A stretch of 64,000 bases of DNA from Rheinheimera oceanensis. Its GTDB lineage: Bacteria; Pseudomonadota; Gammaproteobacteria; Enterobacterales; Alteromonadaceae. A model generated the notes under the pieces. That model searched no databases. It worked only from the letters and a program-made list of their open reading frames with translations, and had not been told where the DNA came from. Below, one piece after another: positions 9,440 to 17,207 of this stretch. The DNA lies in NCBI RefSeq assembly GCF_018831085.1, contig NZ_JAGPNM010000005.1, forward strand, positions 297,879 to 361,878. The letters run 5' to 3'. Position 1 is the stretch's first letter. Each line of letters starts with the position of its first letter. Made by a program: the position numbers and the translations under genes.

Positions 9440-9676
9440 ATGATTAATTTGCGAGAGGTATTAAGTAATGTTGTAGCAATTAGTCCCCGTGCAATAGGTA
9501 TACTTATTGTTATTGGGGGATGGGAGCCAATTTATCAGCTACTCTTGCTATTTAACATCGTCGAACCGATTTTCAGTGGATTCTTCATTACTTTAGGTAT
9601 TAGCTTTGCCGTTTTGCTTTTTATATTTGATTATATGAAACTGAAGAAACGGCAAAAGCACATGAAAGAGCGTTAA
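9440..9676 (+). CDS. Small two-helix membrane protein, putative immunity protein (cassette 1)
   Basis: 78 aa with two hydrophobic helices (about 17-38 and 44-63) and a basic tail KLKKRQKHMKER. Its ATG directly follows the TAG of the Ala/Gly-rich frame, implying translational coupling. Size, topology and position match immunity proteins of pore-forming bacteriocins or CDI ionophore toxins, but no family is recognisable. An intrinsic terminator follows 17 bp downstream, closing the unit. Base composition is AT-rich compared with flanking genes. Coding reality is supported by the coupling and the terminator; the role is inference. Confidence 0.55.
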   Translation: MINLREVLSNVVAISPRAIGILIVIGGWEPIYQLLLLFNIVEPIFSGFFITLGISFAVLLFIFDYMKLKKRQKHMKER

Positions 9677-9692
9677 TTTCTTTTTTAAATCC

Positions 9693-9724
9693 AAAGCCTC
9701 GCTTGTGCGGGGCTTTGTTTTTCC
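9693..9724 (+). terminator. Rho-independent terminator of cassette 1
   Basis: Stem AAAGCC-CGC / GCG-GGCTTT with a TTGT loop followed by GTTTTT: a textbook intrinsic terminator just after the 78-aa gene. The reading frame of cassette 2 emerges from inside this terminator without a start codon. Confidence 0.85.
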
Positions 9725-9739
9725 GGCCTCTTAGATACA

Positions 9740-10051
9740 TTGTCGGGTGGTACTACTGGTGCGGCTTCAAGTGCATTGACACAATTCGCAGATACTGGAA
9801 CGATTGATACAGGTCAAGTGATGGATTCAGCCGCTAAAGGCGCTGTTCTTGGAGCTATCTCTGGCGGGACGAGTGGGCAGATTCAGTCGAATGCTGCTCA
9901 GAAGATATTGGGTAACTCTCGAGCTCAGACCATGTTTACTAGTAGTCAACCGGGAGCTGCCGCAGGAAATATAGCAGGTAATTCTGTAAATGCTATTTTA
10001 TCTGTAGTAGATAATATTACATCATCGTGCAAAAATAATAATCGGTGCTGA
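9740..10051 (+). pseudogene. Ala/Gly-rich toxin-like C-terminal fragment lacking a proper start (cassette 2)
   Basis: The frame is open from 9689 (after a stop at 9686-9688) to TGA 10051. The only usable start is TTG 9740, without a ribosome site, and the open part runs back into the terminator of cassette 1. The product, including 'GLLDTLSGGTTGAASSALTQ' and 'MDSAAKGAVLGAISGG', is related to cassette 1 (shared D[GS]AAKxxVLGA) and ends in SSCKNNNRC, again a Cys pair at the very end. It looks like a displaced C-terminal toxin tip cut off from its parent. The 'LDTLSGG' step could alternatively be a double-glycine leader site as in class II microcins, but no leader start survives. Confidence 0.45.
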
Positions 10052-10053
10052 AA

Positions 10054-10275
10054 ATGAATAGTAGGGCTAAATTATTTTTTCGGTATTTTATTTTATATCC
10101 GGCATGTAACGTAGTTGCTATGGGGGTAGGGACGGCGCTATTATATTTTTTTCTTAATTGGGATGTAGAGTACGCTGTTGCTTTTTTTAAAGTGTCTTCT
10201 GTTTTTTTGGTTTTTCTATTTTTTATATTAAATATAAAGGTGATGTTATCATTGGTTTTTAATGCGCGTCGTTAA
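10054..10275 (+). CDS. Small two-helix membrane protein, putative immunity protein (cassette 2)
   Basis: 73 aa from ATG 10054, two bases after the preceding stop; an in-frame GTG at 10045 overlapping the stop would add three residues. Two hydrophobic helices (about 12-34 and 42-62), very rich in Phe, basic ends. Same size, topology and placement as the 78-aa protein of cassette 1, though the sequences are not obviously alignable. Very AT-rich. Immunity role is inferred from the parallel arrangement only. Confidence 0.5.
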   Translation: MNSRAKLFFRYFILYPACNVVAMGVGTALLYFFLNWDVEYAVAFFKVSSVFLVFLFFILNIKVMLSLVFNARR

Positions 10276-10491
10276 GTAGGGTTGAGAGTAATGAAGTTTA
10301 TAATTATCTCATGGCGTTGTGATAATTTCAGCTAGAAAGAAGGTTAAGCTCACGATAAAGCTAACTGAAGAACAGAGTAAAGGATAGCCTGTTTTTACAG
10401 AAACACTAAACTTCATAGAAGAGTTAGGAAATTAGCAATTATTAAACATCCCGTTTTTTATTGACCATTTATCATTTGTGGGAATAAGTTT
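10276..10491. other. AT-rich gap with a possible degenerate reading frame
   Basis: 216 bp without an intact gene. From about 10338 one frame reads 'KKVKLTIKLTEEQSKG', meets a TAG, then continues 'PVFTETLNFIEELGN' before another stop. This looks like a remnant of a small gene with one nonsense mutation, but it is too short to identify. No RNA or repeat was recognised. Confidence 0.35.
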
Positions 10492-10863
10492 GTGTTTGCT
10501 CGTAATGGTTTTTTAGCTGTATCGGTATTTTTAACCACCTTATCCTCTTGCGTAGTTAATGAAAATGTAGAGGATATACTGAGTAACAGAGAAAGTTATA
10601 TCGATAAAATTGTCTCAGTTAATGGAACTCTACGTAATTATGAAGGTGTTCTCTCATTATGTGATGATCTGGTAAATGATACTTGTTTGCCGCTAGAGAT
10701 AAAATCGGAAGACTATGATGGTATAAGCCATGCTCTGGGGAGTAAGGTGGTGATTAAAGGCGTTTATCTGGACCATGATTACAAGGAGGTAAATGGGAAC
10801 TTAGCTTTTATTCCTTCGAGAATATTAGTAAATAGCTATATTGTTTTGGAAAAAACAAATTAG
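10492..10863 (+). CDS. Small lipoprotein, OB-fold-like, unknown function
   Basis: 123 aa from a GTG start; GGGAATAA lies just upstream. Lipobox LSSC with Cys20, so membrane-anchored. The mature part alternates strands in a pattern ('IVSVNGTLRNYEGVLSLC', 'GSKVVIKGVYLD', 'FIPSRILV') that suggests a small OB-like barrel, judged by eye only. Two further Cys (in SLCDD and DTCLP) could form a disulfide. Codon and base use are AT-rich like the preceding cassettes, so it may be another orphan immunity-type gene of the same island. No known family recognised. Confidence 0.6.
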   Translation: MFARNGFLAVSVFLTTLSSCVVNENVEDILSNRESYIDKIVSVNGTLRNYEGVLSLCDDLVNDTCLPLEIKSEDYDGISHALGSKVVIKGVYLDHDYKEVNGNLAFIPSRILVNSYIVLEKTN

Positions 10864-10886
10864 TGTTACTTTTCCTGGCTCGGGGG

Positions 10887-10919
10887 AAAGCCGCAATGTC
10901 AGCGTGGCAAGGCGGCTTT
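10887..10919. terminator. Hairpin between convergent genes
   Basis: 8-bp stem AAAGCCGC / GCGGCTTT with a 17-nt loop, between the lipoprotein gene and the converging fadL-like gene. The stem ends in A/T pairs on both sides, consistent with a bidirectional terminator. Confidence 0.5.
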
Positions 10920-10926
10920 AGCAGAG

Positions 10927-12396
10927 TTAAAAGCGGTAATTGGCCTGAATGGCAAACAGCTGGCCTCTATTGCTGTAATCACCCTGATAGCCGCTGTTAT
11001 ACAAGGCTTGATCCTGCACATTGTATTCACGCTCGTTTACACTTACATCGCCGGTAAACAGGTAGCCATAGGCAAAATCCAGGCTCAGGTTGTCGGCTAA
11101 CTGCCAGTTAGCGCCTATTGTTACCCATACCCGATCATCGGTTGGAATACGCGCGGTTTTGTGTTCCTGGCTGATGGGGTTTTCATCAAAGGCCACACCA
11201 GCTTTTAACGTTAAATCGCTCTGATAAACATAGGTAGCGCCAAGGGCAAATGACCAGCTGTTTTGCCAGTACTCCGGGATATAACCAATATAACCTTCGG
11301 CATTCAGGTTTGCCGGTGATTGGGTGCTTAATGAAATACTGGGGTTAGCATCGTCGCTGACAATATCAATACTTTGAAATTTGCTCCACTGGGTCCAGGC
11401 TGCGCTAAATTGCAGTGACAGGGCTTCGGTTACCTGCTGATCCAGGCTAAAAGCAGCACTGGCCGGGGTGGTTAATGCCAGCTTGCTGGCTTCAGTAAGG
11501 CGGCTGTTTGCCGCCAGTTTGCCGGTAGATAAATCAATAGCCGGCAGGTGTGGTGCCACAACAACATAGTTAGGGTTGCCCACCACATTGGCACCGGTAA
11601 TAGGGGTGTTGGTAATTTCTGAATCACCCTTTAAGGTAAAACGCACTGCCGAATGGTAGGTTAATGCCAGGCGGGTGCCGGTAACCGGCTCACCATGAAT
11701 ACCCAGCGTATAACCAAAGGCAATATCGTTGCCTTCTACTTTGTAGTGGCTGTTGCAATAAGCATCGTTATAAACCGGTGCACCAAACATAGCGTTAGTG
11801 GTTTGCTCACCCAGCTCACACAAGCCGCTGTGATCTTTAAATTTAGATAAAGTACCTTCAGCGCGGTTAATCGAAATACCACCGCCGACAGACCATTGCT
11901 CATTTAATTTATAACCGATAGCGGGCTGCAGGCTTAATACCTGTACGGCAGTTTCATCGGCAAAGTAGCGGCCAACAAAATCATCATCGTAATCAGACGA
12001 CAAACCAAAGGGCACATAAAAACCAATACCCCAGCTTAATGTGTCTGACACTTTATCGCTGTAAAACACAAAAGGTACCAGTTCATTCAAACTATTTTCA
12101 CCGTCGGTACGACCAACAACAGACTGGCCATTAGCACTTTGTGCCTGCGCATTGCGGTAATTGGTCTTAGCGTTAATCAGGTTAAGGCCACCGGACAATT
12201 GCGCGCCGTCCAGTTGGGTTAAGGCTGCCGGGTTAGAGTAAACCAGAGTAGCGTCAGTAATTTGCGCACCACGGCCAGCATAAGCATTACCCATACTGCT
12301 GACCGATTGTTCAAATAATTTATAACCTTCAGCGTGGGCCGTCACACTGATAAGGGCGGAAAAAACAGCTAAGGACACGGCAGATTTTCTAAGCAT
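10927..12396 (-). CDS. fadL: Outer-membrane long-chain fatty acid transporter, FadL/OMPP1/TodX family
   Basis: 489 aa from the ATG at 12396, preceded by ACAGGTG; 25 extra upstream codons are in frame but would spoil the signal peptide (about 1-22, ending AHA). The mature N-terminus 'EGYKLFEQSVSSMGNAYAGRGA' is the FadL hatch signature, with 'SNPAALTQL' following, and the protein ends in aromatic strand 'FAIQANYRF' as outer-membrane barrels do. It imports long-chain fatty acids or other hydrophobic compounds. A FadR-like operator lies 41 bp upstream of the start, supporting a true fatty-acid role over a toluene-type porin. Confidence 0.9.
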   Translation of the reverse strand: MLRKSAVSLAVFSALISVTAHAEGYKLFEQSVSSMGNAYAGRGAQITDATLVYSNPAALTQLDGAQLSGGLNLINAKTNYRNAQAQSANGQSVVGRTDGENSLNELVPFVFYSDKVSDTLSWGIGFYVPFGLSSDYDDDFVGRYFADETAVQVLSLQPAIGYKLNEQWSVGGGISINRAEGTLSKFKDHSGLCELGEQTTNAMFGAPVYNDAYCNSHYKVEGNDIAFGYTLGIHGEPVTGTRLALTYHSAVRFTLKGDSEITNTPITGANVVGNPNYVVVAPHLPAIDLSTGKLAANSRLTEASKLALTTPASAAFSLDQQVTEALSLQFSAAWTQWSKFQSIDIVSDDANPSISLSTQSPANLNAEGYIGYIPEYWQNSWSFALGATYVYQSDLTLKAGVAFDENPISQEHKTARIPTDDRVWVTIGANWQLADNLSLDFAYGYLFTGDVSVNEREYNVQDQALYNSGYQGDYSNRGQLFAIQANYRF

Positions 12397-12436
12397 ATAT
12401 ACACCTGTTGAATGAGAAAAAGAGCGCAGTATAAAG

Positions 12437-12447
12437 AGGTCAGACCA
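12437..12447. promoter_or_regulatory. FadR-like operator upstream of fadL
   Basis: On the fadL strand the site reads TGGTCTGACCT. The core TGGTCNGACC is the invariant centre of the FadR box (TGGTCNGACCA). It sits about 41 bp before the start, where a repressor would overlap the promoter. No fadR gene is in the window, so the binding protein is inferred. Confidence 0.6.
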
Positions 12448-12564
12448 TAGAGTACAGGCTCTAGCTCTCACGTAATTGTAGTTTGGTCGTGCTGAACGTG
12501 ATGTTAATGACTAAAAATTAGTGTTTTTAACCAAGTAAAACCGGCATTAAGAATGGAGAGTTGC

Positions 12565-12684
12565 ATGAGTGTTTTTTATATCGTTGAAAATATTAATGAA
12601 TTTCTTTTTTTTGGTGCTGGCATGGCCTCTGCATTAGCTGTGCTAACTTGCTCAGTTTTTTGTTTTCCAAAGGATGAATCATGA
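12565..12684 (+). CDS. 39-aa single-helix membrane micro-ORF leading the RND operon
   Basis: ATG 12565 is preceded by GGAGAG at 7-nt spacing. The 39-aa product has an acidic N-terminus (IVENINEF), one hydrophobic helix (about 13-34, FLFFGAGMASALAVLTCSVF) and the tail PKDES. Its TGA overlaps the ATG of the adaptor gene (ATGA), the usual sign of translational coupling. It could be a small membrane subunit of the pump or a leader that couples translation. No homolog recognised; coding status rests on the ribosome site, overlap and a plausible transmembrane segment. Confidence 0.6.
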   Translation: MSVFYIVENINEFLFFGAGMASALAVLTCSVFCFPKDES

Positions 12685-13751
12685 AAACGTCACACAGTTT
12701 CAAACTTACCGCTGCTGCCGCCATTCTGGCCAGTATTTTATTAACCGGCTGCAATCAGGCCAACAGTTCAACAGCCGCCACGACGGCTGAGGCTGTTATC
12801 GCCGTACCGGTAGAAGCCGCTCTGACCCGCACTGGCGAGATCAGCAGCAGTTACCGCACCACGGCCACACTGGAAGCGCGAGCTGAGGCAGAGGTTATCA
12901 GCAAAGCCGTAGGCATAGTGCAACGTATTCTGGTGGAAGAGGGCGATGAAGTTAGCGCTGGCCAGTTACTTGCCGTGCTGGACAACGAGCGTCAGCAATA
13001 CAGCCTGAATAAAGAAAAAGCTGAATTAAACCGCCTGAGCAGCGAGTTAAAACGGATGGCAGAAATGCACCAGCGTAAACTGATCAGTGCCGACGTATTT
13101 GAAAAACTGCAGTGGCAGCATGATGCACTGCAGGCTACGGTAAACCTTGCTGAGCTGGCACTGAAAGAAACCGAAATTCGCGCGCCGATAAGCGGTGTGG
13201 TATCACGCCGTTATGTTAAAACCGGCCAACTGGTAAATCAGCATGTTACCCAGTCATTGTTTCATATAGTGTCTAACCAGCAACTGGAAGCGGTGGTGCA
13301 TTTGCCTGAGCAGCAACTGGCGCAGGCCCGTGTTGGCCAAACCGCGTTGCTGCAATTTGCCGGTATGACACCGGTAAGTGCTGAGCTGGTGCGTATTTCG
13401 CCGGTAGTGGATGCTGGCTCTGGCACGGTGCGGGCAGTATTAAAAGTGGCTAATGAACAGCAGCAGTTAAAACCAGGTATGTTTGCCCAGGTGCAGTTGC
13501 AGTTTGATGTTAAAGCCGATGCATTATTATTGCCCAAACGCGCACTGATGAACACTGACAACAACCAGACTGTGTTTGTGATTGACAGCGAAAACAAAGT
13601 TAGCCGTAAGCAGGTGCATTTGGGGTATCAGGCTGATAATACTGTAGAAATACTGTCAGGCCTGGCGGTAGGCGATCAGGTGGTGATTGCCGGGCAGTCA
13701 GCCCTGAAAGATGATGCGCTGGTAAATGTGGTAACAGTACGCGAGTTTTAA
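12681..13751 (+). CDS. Efflux RND transporter periplasmic adaptor (HlyD/membrane fusion protein), lipoprotein
   Basis: 356 aa with lipobox LLTGC (Cys24). Barrel-sandwich (lipoyl-like) halves are at 'AEVISKAVGIVQRILVEEGDEVSAGQLLAVLD' and 'EIRAPISGVVSRRYVKTGQLV', separated by an unusually short helical hairpin. Beta-barrel and membrane-proximal domains follow. It links the inner-membrane permeases to an outer-membrane TolC-type channel, which is not encoded here. It overlaps the micro-ORF by 4 nt and precedes two permease genes, with a 192-bp gap that holds an inverted repeat. Confidence 0.92.
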   Translation: MKTSHSFKLTAAAAILASILLTGCNQANSSTAATTAEAVIAVPVEAALTRTGEISSSYRTTATLEARAEAEVISKAVGIVQRILVEEGDEVSAGQLLAVLDNERQQYSLNKEKAELNRLSSELKRMAEMHQRKLISADVFEKLQWQHDALQATVNLAELALKETEIRAPISGVVSRRYVKTGQLVNQHVTQSLFHIVSNQQLEAVVHLPEQQLAQARVGQTALLQFAGMTPVSAELVRISPVVDAGSGTVRAVLKVANEQQQLKPGMFAQVQLQFDVKADALLLPKRALMNTDNNQTVFVIDSENKVSRKQVHLGYQADNTVEILSGLAVGDQVVIAGQSALKDDALVNVVTVREF

Positions 13752-13767
13752 TAGCCGGACTTTATCA

Positions 13768-13872
13768 GCGAGAATCGGCTTACCCTAAGCCAACCGTTGC
13801 AGGCCAGGAAGGCCGAATCGAGCCCCCAGGGATGGGTTCACGGCGTGTTGGTGTGGGTAAACCGGTTCTCGC
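13768..13872. repeat. 105-bp element with 18-bp terminal inverted repeats
   Basis: The arms GCGAGAATCGGCTTACCC and its near-complement ending TTCTCGC match at 16 of 18 positions and enclose about 69 bp, which includes a GGCC-AGGAA-GGCC hairpin. It lies in the gap between adaptor and permease genes. A 23-bp part of its right half (13842-13864) recurs at 20266-20288 with three mismatches, just after the second permease gene. It could be a mobile intergenic repeat or an mRNA-processing/stability hairpin. Confidence 0.65.
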
Positions 13873-13943
13873 CAACTCAAGTGACTCAACTACACACTTT
13901 TGAATAATTAAAACAATAATATAAGCACACAGGACCTGATGCC

Positions 13944-16900
13944 ATGAAGCTGGTTGATATAGCTGTAACCCGCCCCGTTACTATCTGGATGTTTACACTG
14001 GGTATTTTACTCTTTGGTTTGGTGGCCGCCGGCCGCCTGGCAGTAAATTTACTGCCGGATTTATCTTACCCGTCGTTAACCGTACGTACTGAATTTGTTG
14101 GTGCTGCCCCGGCTGAAGTAGAGCAGTTGGTTAGCAAGCCGATTGAAGAGTCTGTCGGTATTGTTAAAGGCGTGCGCAAAGTACAGTCGGTGTCGCGCTC
14201 TGGCCGCTCTGATGTGGTAATGGAGTTTGACTGGGGCACAGATATGGATCTGGCGGCGCTGGAAGTACGGGAAAAACTCGATGTACTGCTGCTGCCACTG
14301 GAAATTGAAAAGCCGTTGCTGCTGCGCTTTAACCCCAACCTTGACCCCATAGTGCGGCTGGCATTAAGCCGTGATAACGCCGGTGAAGCGCTAAGCCCGG
14401 CGCAACTGGTTAGCCTGCGTACTTTTGCCGAAGAAGATTTACGCCGGGCGCTGGAGTCATTACCCGGCGTAGCCGCCGTGCGGCCGGATGGTGGTTTAAG
14501 CCAGGAAATCCAAATTTTGCTTAATCCGGAAAGGCTCAGCCAGTTGCAGCTGGATATCAGCCAGATCACCGAGCGCTTACGCCAGGAAAACCTCAATCAG
14601 GCCGGTGGCCGGTTAGAAACGCCCAGTTATGACTATCTGGTGCGTACCATTAACCAGTTTGCCAACCTGCAGCAAATTGAAAACTTATATGTGGCAGAAG
14701 TAGGTGGCAGCCAGATCCGTTTATCAGATATTGCAGAGGTGCGCGACAGCTTTGTTGACCGTCAGAGTATTACTTATATAGATGGTAAAGAAGCGATAGA
14801 AGTCGCCATTTATAAAGAGGGCGATGCCAATACTGTACAGGTGGCGAAAACTCTGCTGGCGCAATTACCGCAACTGGAAAAATCCCTGCCTGCCGGTTAC
14901 CGTTTAACGCTGGTGTATGATCAGTCAGAATTTATTAAACAGGCCATTGATGAGGTGAAATCTTCCGCCATTATCGGTGGTTTGCTGGCGATGCTGGTGT
15001 TGTATCTGTTTTTACGTAACGTCTGGGCCACGCTGATTATCTCAGTATCAATACCGGTATCGGTTATTGCTACCTTTAATCTGATGTACGGTCAGGGTAT
15101 TACGCTGAATATGATGAGCCTGGGCGGTATAGCGCTGGCAGTAGGTTTGCTGGTTGATAATGCCATAGTGGTGCTGGAAAACATTGCCCGGCACAAAGAA
15201 CAAGGCAAAGATGCCTTTACTGCCGCTAAAACCGGCACCCGTGAAGTGGCGATGGCCATTACGGCCTCTACATTAACTACGGTGGCGGTGTTTTTCCCGC
15301 TGGTGTTTGTTGAGGGGATCGCCGGGCAGTTGTTCCGCGATCAGGCATTAACGGTGACCTTTGCCTTACTGGCCTCGTTAGTGGTGGCGTTAACCCTTAT
15401 TCCTACAATGGCCGCACGCGAGGGTAAGGCTAAAATTGATGCATCGGTGCCGGTATCAGAGCCAGGCGCAGCGCCACAAATCCGCCGCTGGTATTACTGG
15501 CCAACCTGGCCACTGCGTATGCTGGGCCGGGCACTACGCGGTTTAATGTTGCTGCTGGTTGCGGCGCTAACCTTAGTATTTCGTCTGGTTAGCCGCACTC
15601 TGGCACTGGTATTTAAACCTCTGCTTTGGGCGGTGCAGTGGCTGCTTAACCGGCTGGAATCACTGTACCGCTTTGCGCTGCAAGGTGCATTGGCGCTAAA
15701 AGGCGTAACGATAGTGGTTACACTGGCACTGGCCGGTGCCTGCTTTGCGCTGTTACCGCGCCTGGGTGCTGATGTAATACCGGCTATGAGCCAGGGCGAG
15801 TTTTATGTTGAAGTACAACTGCCGGTAGGCAGTTCTATTGAGCAAACCGACAAAGTATTGGTGCGCCTGGCGGCGATTGCGGCAGAGCAAAGCGTGGTAA
15901 AACGCAGCTATGCCCAGGCCGGTACCGGCGCACAAATGACCGTTGACCCCAGCATCGGCGGCAGCCACTGGGGCCGCTTGAATATAGTGCTGCAACATGG
16001 TACCGATGCGCAACAAGAGCAGCAGGTAATAGCCACCTTACGTGACTACCTGGCACAACTGCCTGATGTTACGGTAAAAATAGACAGGCCACAGCTATTT
16101 AGCTTTAGCACGCCGCTGGAGGTGGAATTATCCGGCTATGAACTGCCAGAGCTGAAAACTGCTGCCGACAATCTGGTTGCTGCGCTGGAAGCTGATGCGC
16201 GTTTTACTGATGTAAAAACCAGCCTGCGCCCTGGCCAGCCTGAAATTACGCTGTATTTTAACCATGGTTTGCTGTCGCAACTTGGCATGACATCGCACGA
16301 AGTCGCCAAAAGAGTGGCGGCTTATGTAGGGGGGGAGCTGGCCGGGCAGTATTCGGTAAATGATCGTAAAGTGGATATCCGCGTGCGGTTAGCCGAGCAA
16401 TACCGCCAAACCGAACAGCAACTGGCACAGCTTATTATTAACCCCGGCAGCGCCAGGCCGTTGCCGTTGTCTGCCGTAGCCCGCATTGAGCGCGAAACCG
16501 GCCCCAGCGAAATTACCCGCATTGGCCAGCAACGGGTTGCCGTGGTAAGTGCTAACCTGGCCTTTGGTGATTTAGAGCAAGCTACACAAAGTGCGGCCGC
16601 TATTTTAGCTGCCCAGCGTTTGCCCTACGGCGTAACGGCGGCGGTTATGGGCCAAAGCGAAGAAATGCAGCGTGCTTATACCTCATTAACTATGGCGTTG
16701 TTACTGGCAGTATTTTTGGTGTATCTGGTTATGGCATCGCAATTTGAAAACCTGCTGCAACCGCTGTTGATCCTGTTTACCGTACCACTGGCCGGAGCCG
16801 GTGCCATTCTGGGCTTATGGCTTACCGATACCAGATTGTCTGTTATCGTATTTATAGGCCTTATTATGCTGGCCGGTATAGTGGTTAATAATGCCATTGT

Positions 16901-17207
16901 ACTGATTGACCGCATCAATCAGCTGCGTGGCGAAGGCATAGCATTACAACAGGCGGTTATTGAAGCCGGTGCCAGCCGTTTACGGCCGGTATTAATGACC
17001 ACTTTAACTACCATTCTGGGGCTGTTACCAATGGCACTGGGCGGTGGTGATGGCAGTGAAATCCGCGCACCTATGGCAATTACCGTGATCTTTGGTTTGG
17101 CACTTGCCACTATGCTGACCCTGCTGTTTATACCGGTGTTGTATGCGTTGGTTAGCCGTGATACTCCGGCTGTACAGCACAGCAGCAATCAGGAGATCAG
17201 CGTATGA
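13944..17207 (+). CDS. RND multidrug efflux permease subunit 1 (AcrB/HAE-1 family)
   Basis: 1087-aa inner-membrane proton-driven exporter. The N-terminus 'DIAVTRPVTIWMFTLGILLFG' is the standard first helix, and TM4 carries 'LAVGLLVDNAIVVLEN' with the proton-relay aspartate. The C-terminal half repeats the fold ('GIVVNNAIVLIDRINQ'). It is longer than the usual 1030 residues because a basic and hydrophobic insert (about 495-575, WYYWPTWPLRMLG...) follows TM6. AGGA precedes the ATG by 12 nt. Last 4 nt overlap the next permease gene. Two unlike permeases with one adaptor suggest a heteromeric pump as in MdtBC; substrate unknown. Confidence 0.93.
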   Translation: MKLVDIAVTRPVTIWMFTLGILLFGLVAAGRLAVNLLPDLSYPSLTVRTEFVGAAPAEVEQLVSKPIEESVGIVKGVRKVQSVSRSGRSDVVMEFDWGTDMDLAALEVREKLDVLLLPLEIEKPLLLRFNPNLDPIVRLALSRDNAGEALSPAQLVSLRTFAEEDLRRALESLPGVAAVRPDGGLSQEIQILLNPERLSQLQLDISQITERLRQENLNQAGGRLETPSYDYLVRTINQFANLQQIENLYVAEVGGSQIRLSDIAEVRDSFVDRQSITYIDGKEAIEVAIYKEGDANTVQVAKTLLAQLPQLEKSLPAGYRLTLVYDQSEFIKQAIDEVKSSAIIGGLLAMLVLYLFLRNVWATLIISVSIPVSVIATFNLMYGQGITLNMMSLGGIALAVGLLVDNAIVVLENIARHKEQGKDAFTAAKTGTREVAMAITASTLTTVAVFFPLVFVEGIAGQLFRDQALTVTFALLASLVVALTLIPTMAAREGKAKIDASVPVSEPGAAPQIRRWYYWPTWPLRMLGRALRGLMLLLVAALTLVFRLVSRTLALVFKPLLWAVQWLLNRLESLYRFALQGALALKGVTIVVTLALAGACFALLPRLGADVIPAMSQGEFYVEVQLPVGSSIEQTDKVLVRLAAIAAEQSVVKRSYAQAGTGAQMTVDPSIGGSHWGRLNIVLQHGTDAQQEQQVIATLRDYLAQLPDVTVKIDRPQLFSFSTPLEVELSGYELPELKTAADNLVAALEADARFTDVKTSLRPGQPEITLYFNHGLLSQLGMTSHEVAKRVAAYVGGELAGQYSVNDRKVDIRVRLAEQYRQTEQQLAQLIINPGSARPLPLSAVARIERETGPSEITRIGQQRVAVVSANLAFGDLEQATQSAAAILAAQRLPYGVTAAVMGQSEEMQRAYTSLTMALLLAVFLVYLVMASQFENLLQPLLILFTVPLAGAGAILGLWLTDTRLSVIVFIGLIMLAGIVVNNAIVLIDRINQLRGEGIALQQAVIEAGASRLRPVLMTTLTTILGLLPMALGGGDGSEIRAPMAITVIFGLALATMLTLLFIPVLYALVSRDTPAVQHSSNQEISV

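Noticed and set aside
10054..10275. Reading the 73-aa membrane protein as part of a phage holin module
   Set aside because: Size and topology would fit a holin, but no endolysin, spanin or other phage gene is nearby.
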